NCBI GenBank assembly: GCA_964606665.1 | Contig: CAZSHS010000007.1 | Location: 62,001 to 126,000 of the forward strand | DNA from: Aved-18 sp964606665 | GTDB taxonomy: Bacteria > Cyanobacteriota > Vampirovibrionia > Obscuribacterales > Obscuribacteraceae | Direction: 5' to 3' | DNA length: 64,000 nucleotides | Shown: piece by piece, positions 39,806 to 49,284 of the stretch | How positions within the stretch are numbered: the stretch's first letter is position 1 | Layout of the letters: each line of letters opens with the position of its first letter | The notes under the pieces: model-generated | What the model saw: the letters and a program-made list of their open reading frames with translations, nothing else | Database searches by the model: none | What the model was told of the DNA's origin: nothing | Translations under genes and position numbers: made by a program

Positions 39806-40501
39806 TTAAGCTTTAGGAAAGAACGGAATAAAAATAAAAGCGGTCGCTACTAAAATGCTTACTATTAGCAGGAATCCCTTTAGGGTAGTTTGTTTTTGGG
39901 TGGACGAATCGCCTTGGGGATAATGCCACCATTTTAAATTTTTGACTGTAAATGGAACCACAACCCACTGCATAGCAGACACAGACAATACAATTGATGC
40001 AAGCATTTTCCACACATGTGGAAAATTCGAAAACAATGGAAAAGTAATAAGTGCTTGCAGAAATAAAAGGGTTGGATAAAGCGCAACCAGAATTGTCATC
40101 GCCATTTTCCAGGGCGGAATCTTCACTGCTTGCGATGGCTGGAACCACATGTCGAATCCTTCTCCGATACGGCGCATTTTAAACTCGCCGAAATCTTCTT
40201 TGAATCTGGCATTCAGTTCTGCTCGTGTATCAGAGCTAATCCAGTTATCTAAATTGCTTTTGGAGTCAAATCGAACCAGTGTAATCCATTCGTCGTGCAG
40301 CCCTTCTGCAGGCGGAAACACTTCTGTGCGCTCGTAGCCTTGAAACTTAGACGATGCTTCAGTCATCAATTTTTGCCAGTCAAGAAAAGCTTGCGATTTT
40401 TCTGGGGCAATTTTTTGCGAAATGACCATGATCAAATCAGAGCCGGGCGGCAATACATTTGGACTTACTATTTTGAGTTCTTCCTGCACTGATACTTCCA
40501 C
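39806..40501 (-). CDS. ABM-type (antibiotic biosynthesis monooxygenase-like) domain fused to membrane helices
   Basis: 231 residues, GTG start. Residues about 20-115 form a ferredoxin-like ABM domain: SDLIMVISQKIAPEKSQAFLDW, then YERTEVFPP, WITLVRFDS and DNWISSDTR. Residues about 130-230 hold three hydrophobic helices separated by short loops with WKM, KWWHYP. Known ABM proteins of this type dimerise and bind small aromatic or heme-like molecules; the membrane part suggests anchoring. First gene of the minus-strand cluster, divergent from the TldD-like operon (77 bp). Confidence 0.8.
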   Translation of the reverse strand: MEVSVQEELKIVSPNVLPPGSDLIMVISQKIAPEKSQAFLDWQKLMTEASSKFQGYERTEVFPPAEGLHDEWITLVRFDSKSNLDNWISSDTRAELNARFKEDFGEFKMRRIGEGFDMWFQPSQAVKIPPWKMAMTILVALYPTLLFLQALITFPLFSNFPHVWKMLASIVLSVSAMQWVVVPFTVKNLKWWHYPQGDSSTQKQTTLKGFLLIVSILVATAFIFIPFFPKA

Positions 40502-40578
40502 TTTCGCAATCTAGTGGTCATTTTCGCAGATTGACAACATAATTCGATGGGGTCCGGTCGCGAAATTGCAATTATGAT

Positions 40579-42384
40579 ATGCTGACTTTACGTTGCACAG
40601 TCCTGGGTAGTGTTAAGGGTATTTCTCGGGGAATTATGGGCTTTTCAAGCACTAAAAACAAATTTGCAAAAGGCATTTTCGCCACAAGTCTCTCTCTTCT
40701 TCTTGGCGTAAGCTTGCAACCGGCCGCTTTGAGCGCAGACGCCTCAGAATCGGTTGTTTTAAACGCAATGGAGAAAGAACTAAACAGATCTTTTAGCAAG
40801 CTCAAAGATATCGGACCTGAAAAACTCTATTTTTTGAGTTACTCGGTTTACGACATAAAAAATGTATCTCTCTCAGCCAATTATGGTGCCTTAGACGACG
40901 ATAGCGACGACCACGACAGACGTTTAAGTGTGGATCTTAGAGTCGGCACTAAAGAACTAGATAACACTCACCAGATACGTGGAAGCTCTTTTGGCATGCC
41001 AATGTCATTTCATTCTTTCTCGGCATCATCCTTTACTTTTCCACTAGACGATGACGAAGTGGCTGTGCGTGACACACTGTGGCTCACAACAGACCGCGCT
41101 CTCAAAGCCGCCCAGAAAAAATTCTTTCATGTCAAAGCAAACAAACAAGTCAAAATAGAAGCAGAAGACGAATCTGCCGATTTTTCTGACGCACCAAAAG
41201 TGGTGCACTCTGAAAAGCCGATTGATTTTTCTATAGATAAAAAAGCCTGGGGCGACACTCTGCGCAAGGCATCTGCAATCTACAAAGACTATCCAGCCAT
41301 ATTTTATTCTGGTGTCGATTTAAAAGCAGAAAGCGTGCGTCGCTTTATAGTAAATAGCGAAGGCACCAAAATTGATGATAGTCGCTTTGAATTCAGAGTA
41401 ACAACATCTGCAAGCGCCATGGCTAAAGATGGCATGGTTGTTTCACTCTTTGACAGTATTGAAGTAACCGAGCCAGGCAAGTATCCGTCTGCCGATAAAG
41501 TAGAAGCGATGGTAAAAAAGCTTGCTACTTCTGTTATAGAACTGGCTAACGCTCCTGCAGCACAGCCCTATGTAGGACCCGCTATTTTGAACGGCAAAGC
41601 ATCGGGTGTATTTTTCCATGAAGTGTTAGGTCATAGAATTGAAGGTCATAGACAAAAAGACGAATATGAAGGTAGGACTTTCACCCAAAAAGTTGGCGAA
41701 AAAATCATGCCCCCTTTTATATCTGTAAAAGATGACCCTACTATAAACAAGCTTGGTGACAACCTTTTAGTTGGATATTATAAATTCGACGACGAAGGAG
41801 TTGCGTCACAAAAAGTGGATATCGTCGAAAATGGTGTTTTGCGTAATTTTCTGATGTCACGCAGTCCCATTCGCAATTTTGCCTCTTCTAATGGTCATGG
41901 CAGATGCGTTCCAGGAATGCAGCCAGTGGCTCGACAAGCCAATTTAATAGTAGAGTCGCAAAAGAAAGTTCCATACAAAAAACTGCGCGCGATGCTACTT
42001 GCTGAAGCTAAAGCGCAGCGCAAACCATATGGACTTGTTATAGACGAAATTGCAGGTGGTTTTACCACCACTCAAAGTTTCATGCCGCAAAGTTATTCTC
42101 TTTTGCCGCTTAGAGTGACAAAAGTCTTTGTTGATGGCAGACCAGACGAATTGACACGTGGTGTAAACATCGTGGGAACACCGCTTGCCTCACTTGAAAA
42201 AATAGTTTTTGGTAGTACCGAAACCGCTACATTCAACGGCCGATGCGGAGCAGAATCCGGATGGGTTCCTGTATCTGCAAGTTCTCCTAGTTTACTTATA
42301 AAAACAATAGAGCTTGAAAAGGGCTTGAAAGAACAGGAAAGACCGCCAATTTTGCCGCCGCCTATTTCGGAGAAGAAGAAATAA
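40579..42384 (+). CDS. Exported TldD-like metallopeptidase
   Basis: 601 residues from ATG 40579. The ATG at 40636 gives a normal signal peptide (MGFSSTKNKFAKGIFATSLS, cleavage near ALSADA) and is probably the real start, making 582 residues. Zinc motif HEVLGH (H347, E348, H352 in the long numbering) inside VFFHEVLGHRIEGH is the TldD HExxxH site; C556 in NGRCGAESGWVPVSA fits the third ligand. TldD/TldE is normally a cytoplasmic heterodimer that trims peptides; here both partners carry export signals, pointing to the periplasm. The stop overlaps the start of the next gene by one base (TAATG). Confidence 0.88.
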   Translation: MLTLRCTVLGSVKGISRGIMGFSSTKNKFAKGIFATSLSLLLGVSLQPAALSADASESVVLNAMEKELNRSFSKLKDIGPEKLYFLSYSVYDIKNVSLSANYGALDDDSDDHDRRLSVDLRVGTKELDNTHQIRGSSFGMPMSFHSFSASSFTFPLDDDEVAVRDTLWLTTDRALKAAQKKFFHVKANKQVKIEAEDESADFSDAPKVVHSEKPIDFSIDKKAWGDTLRKASAIYKDYPAIFYSGVDLKAESVRRFIVNSEGTKIDDSRFEFRVTTSASAMAKDGMVVSLFDSIEVTEPGKYPSADKVEAMVKKLATSVIELANAPAAQPYVGPAILNGKASGVFFHEVLGHRIEGHRQKDEYEGRTFTQKVGEKIMPPFISVKDDPTINKLGDNLLVGYYKFDDEGVASQKVDIVENGVLRNFLMSRSPIRNFASSNGHGRCVPGMQPVARQANLIVESQKKVPYKKLRAMLLAEAKAQRKPYGLVIDEIAGGFTTTQSFMPQSYSLLPLRVTKVFVDGRPDELTRGVNIVGTPLASLEKIVFGSTETATFNGRCGAESGWVPVSASSPSLLIKTIELEKGLKEQERPPILPPPISEKKK

Positions 42385-44123
42385 TGCAACCAAAATCGCG
42401 ACTAACTTTGTTTTTGGCACAAGCTTTTTTCTTGGCGTCATCTCTATTAGGCGCTAATGCCACCACTCCCGATCCCGCAATAGATGGCAAGCAAGCGATT
42501 CCTCAAGATGATGTGGTCATGCAAGCCATGAAGGACGAGCTCGATAGGACTAAAACCAAGTTAAAACTTGAAAAATTCAGCACGCCATATTTTGTCTCGT
42601 ATAACATTACTGATTCTATTGGATTTTATCTTGGTGCAAGCTTTGGAGCCATAACAAATAAAAATGAAACCAACTCGCGCTATGCTAGAACTGTTCTTCG
42701 CATTGGCGATAAAAAACTGGACAGCGATCGCGGCTCGACCTTTATGTTTGGCGACAGAACTTTCGTATTGGACGACGATTACGATGCTATTCGAAATGCG
42801 CTCTGGCTCTCGTCGGATAGAAGCTATAAGTCAGCAGTCGAAAATCTAGAATCCAAAAAAGCTACTCGTCAATATACAAAAGTTGAAGATCAACCAGACA
42901 GTTTCTCGGACGCTAAAACGGTAGTCAGCGTTAAGGACGTGAAGAACACTCCGATTGATCAAGCTGATTGGCAAGACAGATTACGCAAAATTTCTGCCAT
43001 CTTCAAAGAATATCCAGACATTACACAGTCGGGCGTAAGTTTTTCGACCAGAAAGAAGTTAAGACGACTAGTTAACAGCGAAGGCACTACGGTAAAGGAT
43101 CAAGAAGCTGGTGCAAACTTCCGCATCGAAGCCACGGCTCAAGCCAAAGACGGAATGGAAACATCTGACGATGAGACATTTTCGGTCAACGCTTTAGAGC
43201 AATTGCCTGATCAAAAAACAATGGAAGAATCGGCACGCAAAGTGGCAAGTCGCGCCATCGAATTATCCAAAGCCAAAAGAGCAAGCGACTATCTTGGTCC
43301 AATTTTGTTTGAAAAAGATGCCGCAGCAGATCTAGTCTCAAGCGTGATATCACCGCTAGTAGTGGCAGATAGAGCAGATGAAATTGGTTACTTTCGCAGC
43401 TCTCAGTCAGACAAAAAGATAGGTCAGCGCTTATTTCCTGAGTTTTTGTCAATAATAGACGATCCCACCGCAAAGACTTATAAAGACCTTCCTCTAAAAG
43501 GTGGCTGGGAAATTGACGACGAAGGTGTAAGGGCTCAGAAGCTTACTCTGATAGATAAAGGTATCTTGAAAGCAGTTTGCTCGACACGCAAACCAACTCG
43601 CTTGAGCAAAGAAAGCAATGGTCACAATCGTGGCGGTACAGCCTGCCCTGGACATTTGTTTATTGAAACAAGCCAGCCTATGAGTATGAGCGACATGAAA
43701 AAAAAGCTCATTGAAACGGCAAAAGCACAGGGATTGAGCAACGCTCTAATAATCAGAAAAACTCAATCCGGCTACATGGGTATCGATTTTTCAGGCGTAA
43801 GCGGATTGCAAATTCTTTCATCGCTAGGCGGATCGCGCTCATCATCATCGTTTATTTATTCAGTCGATGTAAACACAGGCAAAGAAGAATTGGTACGCGG
43901 AGCGCAATTGCGCAGGCTGACCAGACAAGATTTACGCAATATGCTTGCTGCAGGCAATGATGCAAATAGCTACGTGGCCAAATATCCAAGCGACTACACT
44001 GGCACTGCCATATCACTTGTTACACCTTCACTTTTGTTTGGCGAACTTGAGATTCAAAAGCCACCACTTGAAACAGAAACACCACCACATCTGAAAAATC
44101 CATATTTCGACCAAAAGAAATAG
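42384..44123 (+). CDS. Exported TldE/PmbA-like partner without zinc site
   Basis: 579 residues with a signal peptide (MQPKSRLTLFLAQAFFLASS, cleavage near GANATT). It aligns by eye with the TldD-like protein throughout (NSEGTTVKD, SGVSFSTRKKLRRLVNSEG, WEIDDEGVRAQKL). Where TldD has HExxxH, this protein reads FEKDAAADLVSS, and the C-terminal Cys ligand is also missing, so it is catalytically dead in the manner of TldE/PmbA. Its start overlaps the TldD stop. A heterodimer with the upstream protein is the natural expectation. Confidence 0.85.
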   Translation: MQPKSRLTLFLAQAFFLASSLLGANATTPDPAIDGKQAIPQDDVVMQAMKDELDRTKTKLKLEKFSTPYFVSYNITDSIGFYLGASFGAITNKNETNSRYARTVLRIGDKKLDSDRGSTFMFGDRTFVLDDDYDAIRNALWLSSDRSYKSAVENLESKKATRQYTKVEDQPDSFSDAKTVVSVKDVKNTPIDQADWQDRLRKISAIFKEYPDITQSGVSFSTRKKLRRLVNSEGTTVKDQEAGANFRIEATAQAKDGMETSDDETFSVNALEQLPDQKTMEESARKVASRAIELSKAKRASDYLGPILFEKDAAADLVSSVISPLVVADRADEIGYFRSSQSDKKIGQRLFPEFLSIIDDPTAKTYKDLPLKGGWEIDDEGVRAQKLTLIDKGILKAVCSTRKPTRLSKESNGHNRGGTACPGHLFIETSQPMSMSDMKKKLIETAKAQGLSNALIIRKTQSGYMGIDFSGVSGLQILSSLGGSRSSSSFIYSVDVNTGKEELVRGAQLRRLTRQDLRNMLAAGNDANSYVAKYPSDYTGTAISLVTPSLLFGELEIQKPPLETETPPHLKNPYFDQKK

Positions 44124-44199
44124 TCAGGGTTTTCACTGAACTCTTGTCAATTCTTGCGTGTTAGTATTTATGGCAGTTAGTCCCGGTGGAGACCTTCCT

Positions 44200-45669
44200 A
44201 TGGTAACAGTCAAATCTGCTTTCGTCCTACTTACTGCTCTGTCTCTAGGCGTACAAACAGCGGCTTTTGCCAAAGAGCTAGAAATAGGTCAGGCAACTTC
44301 TGAAGGGACTTCAATCACTATTTACAATCAAAACTTTGGTCTGGTAAGAGATGTTCGCACTCTGCCACTCGAAAAAGGTGTCAATTTCGTTCGCTTCTCA
44401 GATGTAGCTGCAGCAATTGACCCAACATCGGTTTCCTATACCTCATTGACTGCGCCAAACTCGGTGGTTGTGCGTGAGCAAAATTATCAATACGATGTTA
44501 TGTCGCCTGAAACTATTCTTTCAAAATCTGTCGGTAAAGAAGTTACTTTTAGACGCTATTTAAATTCATCGGTTTCAGAAACTAAAGGCATTTTGTTAAA
44601 CCCGCCTCAAGTCACAATTGTAGACACAAATGGTAACCCTTCCACTAAAAGTGTGGGACTGGTTTTAAAAACAGATTCAGGAATCATTTTAAATCCATCG
44701 GGTGAAAGTGAAGTAAAAGAATTGCCACCAGGATTGGTGCCAAAGCCGTCTCTTTTATGGAAACTAGAAACAAATAAACCGGGCGATCATAAAAGTGAAA
44801 TAGCTTACCAGACCGCTGGAATGAGCTGGAAATGCGATTATGTCGCAATAGCAAATGACGATGATACAAAAACAGATTTGACCAGTTGGGTGACACTCAA
44901 TAACGAATGTGGTGCCTCATACAAAAATGCTGCACTAAAACTAATGGCAGGCGACGTCAATCGAGTCACCGCTCCAGCTCAACCGATGTATATGAAAGCA
45001 GCAAGAATGGAAGCGGCAAATGACATGGCTCAACAATTTAGCGAGAAGTCTTTTGCCGAATATCATTTATACACGCTTGCTGGCACTACTGATTTGAATA
45101 ATCACGAAACCAAGCAAATGAGTTTGTTTAATGCAGCCGCGGTTCCCACTAAAAAGCTCTATATTTATGAACCTGAGATGTCGCAAACTTATGGTGGTTG
45201 GTCGCCCCAGCGCAACCCTCAAAAAGTGAATGTCAAAATCGAAGTGGCCAACACCAAAGCTAATAATCTTGGAATGGCGCTTCCCAAGGGGAAAGTAAGA
45301 GTTTACAAAAAAGACTCTGATGGTTCACTTCAATTCATTGGTGAAGACTTAATCGACCACACTCCAAGCGATGAAAAAATCAGACTTTACATTGGCGACG
45401 CTTTTGATCTCGTCGGCGAGCGCAAACAGATGACTTACACTCAAGTGAGCGACCGAAAATTCAAAGCCAATTACGAGATAAGCCTGCGCAATCGCAAGAA
45501 AGAGGGCGATGTCACAATCACCGCTGTCGAGCATTCATATGGAGACTGGAAAATAAATACATCCAGTCACAAATACAAAAAGGTAGACGCTAACACTTTT
45601 GAATTTCCCATCACTGTGCCTGCCGGAGCGGAAGTTAAAGTGCAGTATGAAATCGAAGTTAAAAGCTAG
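44200..45669 (+). CDS. Exported DUF4139-domain protein
   Basis: 489 residues from ATG 44200, chosen over GTG 44158 because GGTGGAG stands eight bases upstream and it gives a clean signal peptide (MVTVKSAFVLLTALSLGVQT, cleavage at AFAKE). The mature protein has the DUF4139 pattern: ITIYNQNFGLVRDVRTLPL at the start, a repeated beta-sandwich with SEIAYQTAGMSWKCDYVAI in the middle, and a final IGDAFDLVGERKQ plus VPAGAEVKVQYEIEV strand set. Function of the family is unknown; the location is the envelope. It follows the TldD/TldE pair and is probably in the same operon. Its TAG stop shares the palindrome CTAG with the stop of the opposite gene. Confidence 0.85.
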   Translation: MVTVKSAFVLLTALSLGVQTAAFAKELEIGQATSEGTSITIYNQNFGLVRDVRTLPLEKGVNFVRFSDVAAAIDPTSVSYTSLTAPNSVVVREQNYQYDVMSPETILSKSVGKEVTFRRYLNSSVSETKGILLNPPQVTIVDTNGNPSTKSVGLVLKTDSGIILNPSGESEVKELPPGLVPKPSLLWKLETNKPGDHKSEIAYQTAGMSWKCDYVAIANDDDTKTDLTSWVTLNNECGASYKNAALKLMAGDVNRVTAPAQPMYMKAARMEAANDMAQQFSEKSFAEYHLYTLAGTTDLNNHETKQMSLFNAAAVPTKKLYIYEPEMSQTYGGWSPQRNPQKVNVKIEVANTKANNLGMALPKGKVRVYKKDSDGSLQFIGEDLIDHTPSDEKIRLYIGDAFDLVGERKQMTYTQVSDRKFKANYEISLRNRKKEGDVTITAVEHSYGDWKINTSSHKYKKVDANTFEFPITVPAGAEVKVQYEIEVKS

Positions 45670-46010
45670 CGTCGAATCAAGATTTTGGAAACAATTTTTC
45701 CAACTATCATTGCCGCACCTATCATTCCAGCAGCCGAACCCACTTTTTGAGCTTGCCACTCAGCGGTAGTGACATCTTCTTGCTTTTGGGGAGCTTTGAC
45801 CAGTTCTATTTTCGGCACAATTTTCTTGCCTGCTAATCCATTGACCACTTCACGTGTGACATCAAAAGGAGTCTGGACCAACGCATGACCAAAAGCATTG
45901 GTGAATGCGCCTGCCATGTTGTTTGGGTCAAGAGATGATTTGCAACTGGAACTAGAACTTTGTTCCACTGGTTCGCCTTCAATTGGTTCGTTTTCTTCGT
46001 TAGAAGTCAT
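45666..46010 (-). CDS. Small hypothetical protein with C-terminal glycine-rich membrane helix
   Basis: 114 residues. The N-terminus is acidic and Ser rich; the C-terminus has a hydrophobic Gly/Ala/Ile segment (GSAAGMIGAAMIVGKIVSK). There is no signal peptide, so it may be a tail-anchored or membrane-associated protein. The stop codon overlaps that of the DUF4139 gene by four bases (CTAG at 45666-45669 is read as TAG on both strands). Not recognised. Confidence 0.65.
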   Translation of the reverse strand: MTSNEENEPIEGEPVEQSSSSSCKSSLDPNNMAGAFTNAFGHALVQTPFDVTREVVNGLAGKKIVPKIELVKAPQKQEDVTTAEWQAQKVGSAAGMIGAAMIVGKIVSKILIRR

Positions 46011-46070
46011 AGCTTGTCCTCAAAAACACAACAAACAAAATAACCGGATAATTCGACTATACCCGAAAAT

Positions 46071-47108
46071 CTATTTCGAGTTACCAGACTTTGCAAGTTT
46101 GTTTATGACAAGCTGAGAAACGCCAATTACACCGGCATCGGAGCCAAGTGAAGCCAAATGAATTTCAAACTTTTCTTTCAATCCCGGTATAGTCCGGTCC
46201 ATCGTCATTTCTTTGAGCATTTCAAGCTGCACAAAGCGAACTAAGCCGCCTGCCAGGATGAAGCAGTCTGGATTCAAAACATGAATGAGTGAAGACATCC
46301 CAATAGCCAGATGTTCATGCCATTTTTCCACTACTTTCTTGGCAATTATGTCGTCTTCACCGGCTGCAGCAAAAATTGCATGGGTTGACACCGATTCAGG
46401 GCGCATTGCAAGCGGAGATTGTTGCGGAGTAACGCCTTTGAGCATTTCTTTGGCGGTCATGATTATGCCGCGTCCTGCTCCAAAAGCTTCCCAACAGTCG
46501 AATAATCCGCAAGTACACAGACGCTCATTGCTATTGGCTATTTTTAGGTGACCGACTTCACCGGCTGCCCAGCTTGCCCCGCGATAGAGTTCGCCATCAA
46601 TTATTATGCCGCCGCCAATGCCTGTTCCCAAGGTGACAGCCATGACACATTTTTTGCCTCGAATTTGCTCTGTGCTTGCTTCACCAAAGCCTGCGGCATT
46701 AGCGTCATTCTCTACGTGCACTGGCAATAAAGTCTTGCTTTCGATTATTGATTTAAGATCGGTTCCAGCCCAGCCGGGAAGATTTCCAGTCGATCCAATT
46801 ACTTTGCCAGTAGAGCTATCTACTACACCTGCAGTAGCAATACCAACACCTTGAATGGCATTGCCGTATTTCTTTTGAAAATCGCCAATCAGCTTAAGCA
46901 AGTCATCCACAATGGCATCAGCGCCTTGAGGAGTAGAAATCTGGACTGGTTCGCACACTAATTTACGATTCTGCACTACGGCAGAGCGAATTTTAGTGCC
47001 ACCAATATCGATACCAATAGCGGTAATATTTTCTTTGGCGAACTTATCCAGTTTGGCTTGATCTGCTTGTGTTTCTTTGTTGGAATCTTTGGTTAAGCCA
47101 GAAGCCAT
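46071..47108 (-). CDS. ROK-family sugar kinase (glucokinase-like)
   Basis: 345 residues. ATP site IGIDIGGTKIRSAVV near residue 32, sugar-site ENDANAAGFGE, GTGIGGGIIIDGELYRGA, AGEVGHLKI, and the zinc motif CTCGLFDCWEAFGAG (the consensus CXCGxxGCxE has Gly where this protein has Asp). The likely reaction is ATP-dependent phosphorylation of glucose or another hexose or amino sugar in the cytoplasm. The ATG follows the stop of the OstA/LptD-like gene directly with no gap, so the two are co-translated. Confidence 0.9.
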   Translation of the reverse strand: MASGLTKDSNKETQADQAKLDKFAKENITAIGIDIGGTKIRSAVVQNRKLVCEPVQISTPQGADAIVDDLLKLIGDFQKKYGNAIQGVGIATAGVVDSSTGKVIGSTGNLPGWAGTDLKSIIESKTLLPVHVENDANAAGFGEASTEQIRGKKCVMAVTLGTGIGGGIIIDGELYRGASWAAGEVGHLKIANSNERLCTCGLFDCWEAFGAGRGIIMTAKEMLKGVTPQQSPLAMRPESVSTHAIFAAAGEDDIIAKKVVEKWHEHLAIGMSSLIHVLNPDCFILAGGLVRFVQLEMLKEMTMDRTIPGLKEKFEIHLASLGSDAGVIGVSQLVINKLAKSGNSK

Positions 47109-49109
47109 TTAAATACCACCCAATTGACCATGGTCGGGATTGCCTTTCAAGACAAGTTTGTTAAATGGTATCGCACTTCCGTACAAAACGTTGAAACCAA
47201 CCCTATTGATTCCACGCACCATTTCTCTTGACAGAATGACTTTGAAATCCTCAGGACCAATTGCAGCGCTTACAGTACGCGAGAAGAACAAACTATTAGT
47301 CAAGTTGTATCCAGCCCCTGCACCAAGTGTCAGGTATTTGTGCACTTTTACATCGCCCATCAAATTCATTGAGCGAGTGCCTTGAATAAACTGGTCGAAT
47401 ACAAACGGTGAATCACCACGCACGGCTGATTGGTTGTAGTTTGCTTGTAATCTGAGTTTATTCAAGCGAATGTCTAAAACCGGACCTAATTGTCCAATCA
47501 AGCTTGCATCCCCAGACGAGTAGGCTCTTGCCGCCACGCCACCATAAAGAAATCCGCGCATACCATATTTGTCATCGCCAACGGCAAAGATTGGCTTGGT
47601 AGCAAACTGCATTTGAGTTTGCAGTCTAAATCCACTAGGCATCACTTTGCTGGTCTGAGTACCGCCAAACAATTTGGCATAATCAGCAGATTGATTAACT
47701 AGCTGCGGATTATCCTGGAACCAACCACCCGAGTTACGCCACACGACACTACTCATGAATGGAACTTTGGAATAAATGTGTCCATCAACAACTTCGGCAG
47801 CCAATCTAGCTCTTCTAAAGCCGAACATACCATCATCCAGGTAACGGTTGATACCAGATTGAAACTTCATATGATCATTGATTTTGTAGTGCAGGTCGGC
47901 AACAAGTAAATTGTTTACTGAACCTGCAGCAACGTTAGCCATCAACTTTTTGCCAGTATATGAAGCTCGTCCTGAAAGCCCAATGCCACCATTTGAGGCC
48001 GAGCCATCAAGCGATTTGCCGCCAAACTGAAGCATTGGCGACCAGGACAAAACGCCTTTACCCACAATCTTGTTGAAACTGGGACCAAGGTGAACGCCAC
48101 CAATTTGAAGGTTATTACCAAGAGCCGGAGTGACAGGAAAAACAACGTTATTAGATTCTTTGTCTACTGTAGCTGTGAATTTACCTAGCGGAATTCCGAA
48201 TTTGTCTTTTTGACCAAACATCATTCTGCCGCCAAAGACGGTCAGGTTACCTTCTTCTTTGTATTTTTCATAAACCATTTTGTCGGCTTTGAATTTAAAG
48301 CTTGACTTAGCAGGCAAATAAGCTTCTGGGTGAGCTTTGATTTTCCACATATCATCAAACACGCCAGGCATGCCGACTACGTTCTGTTGGCGAGCATAAT
48401 AAAAAGGCTTGTTCATGGTCATGTTTCCTTTTGAGAAACGCAGACCATCATTAGCGCCAAGCATTCTTTTCGCAACAATAGTAGTGCCATTAACTGCAGT
48501 ATCAGGCGAAGTAATTAAATATTCTTCTTTGTTGACGTCGAATTTAAATGCACTACCGGTGGTTACTTGCCCATCGCGATAAATGCGAACGTTGCCGCGT
48601 GCATCGATCATGTCTGAATTTTGATCGTAGAGAATCATGTCAGCTTCAAGTTTTGAGTCTTGACCTGCAATGATACATACAGCGTTTCCTGTACCTAAGA
48701 AAGTATTTTTCTCCTGGTCAAATTCGGTATCGTCAGCAATTAACTGAACCGTACCTTTAAGAGTGGTATCTTCATTTATTTCACTTGAAATACTGAGTTC
48801 GTCTTTGGCACCTTCTTGCTCTTCGATATCAATTTCTTCAGAAAGCATAGGCGTCTTACTAGCACTACTTTCGACCCCGACGCTCTCGTCTATCTTAGGT
48901 GTCAGTGGCAGTAAGAGAGTTCCTGGATTAAGATTGGCACCGGCGGAATTCTGATTCGAGCCTGGTGGCGTATTTGATGGCACACTAGGACTTAATTTGG
49001 ATTTGTTTGCATTGTGTTGCACCGAAGTGGCAGCCAGAACTGGCGCGTTAGCGGAAAACAAAACAAAACAGGAAAGTAGTATGGCGCCAGAGACTTTTAT
49101 TTTGGTCAT
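47109..49109 (-). CDS. OstA/LptD-like outer membrane protein
   Basis: 666 residues with a signal peptide (MTKIKVSGAILLSCFVLFSA, cleavage near VLAA). A Ser/Pro-rich linker is followed by an OstA/LptA-like beta-jelly-roll (TVQLIADDTEFDQEKNTFLGTGNAV, ADMILYDQNSDMIDARGNVRIY) and then by a long beta-barrel-like stretch of alternating hydrophobic residues to the C-terminus. LptD proteins insert LPS into the outer leaflet of the outer membrane; here the barrel is short and divergent, so it may also be an outer membrane protein of another role. Operon with the ROK kinase. Confidence 0.8.
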   Translation of the reverse strand: MTKIKVSGAILLSCFVLFSANAPVLAATSVQHNANKSKLSPSVPSNTPPGSNQNSAGANLNPGTLLLPLTPKIDESVGVESSASKTPMLSEEIDIEEQEGAKDELSISSEINEDTTLKGTVQLIADDTEFDQEKNTFLGTGNAVCIIAGQDSKLEADMILYDQNSDMIDARGNVRIYRDGQVTTGSAFKFDVNKEEYLITSPDTAVNGTTIVAKRMLGANDGLRFSKGNMTMNKPFYYARQQNVVGMPGVFDDMWKIKAHPEAYLPAKSSFKFKADKMVYEKYKEEGNLTVFGGRMMFGQKDKFGIPLGKFTATVDKESNNVVFPVTPALGNNLQIGGVHLGPSFNKIVGKGVLSWSPMLQFGGKSLDGSASNGGIGLSGRASYTGKKLMANVAAGSVNNLLVADLHYKINDHMKFQSGINRYLDDGMFGFRRARLAAEVVDGHIYSKVPFMSSVVWRNSGGWFQDNPQLVNQSADYAKLFGGTQTSKVMPSGFRLQTQMQFATKPIFAVGDDKYGMRGFLYGGVAARAYSSGDASLIGQLGPVLDIRLNKLRLQANYNQSAVRGDSPFVFDQFIQGTRSMNLMGDVKVHKYLTLGAGAGYNLTNSLFFSRTVSAAIGPEDFKVILSREMVRGINRVGFNVLYGSAIPFNKLVLKGNPDHGQLGGI

Positions 49110-49145
49110 TGATTTATAGCGGTCTCATTTTGAAAGTGATACCAG

Positions 49146-49175
49146 AGCTTAGTGCTTAGCCAGCCCAGATGTCAA
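49146..49175 (-). promoter_or_regulatory. Candidate promoter of the OstA/LptD-like gene
   Basis: On the minus strand a perfect TTGACA (49175-49170) is followed 18 bases later by TAAGCT (49151-49146), a weak -10. The start codon is 37 bases downstream. Confidence 0.3.
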
Positions 49176-49241
49176 CATTAACACATTAACCAGTGGAAGA
49201 ATACGGTATTCAACTTAGTTTAAGTGGACGCCAATAATAAA

Positions 49242-49247
49242 TATAAT
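49242..49247 (+). promoter_or_regulatory. Candidate -10 box TATAAT of the iron-alcohol dehydrogenase operon
   Basis: A perfect TATAAT 37 bases before the ATG. The -35 at 17-base spacing is weak (TTTAAG). No ribosome binding site stands directly before the ATG. Confidence 0.35.
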
Positions 49248-49284
49248 TCAACTACACACAAGCCTGCTGTATTATCCTTTTTAC

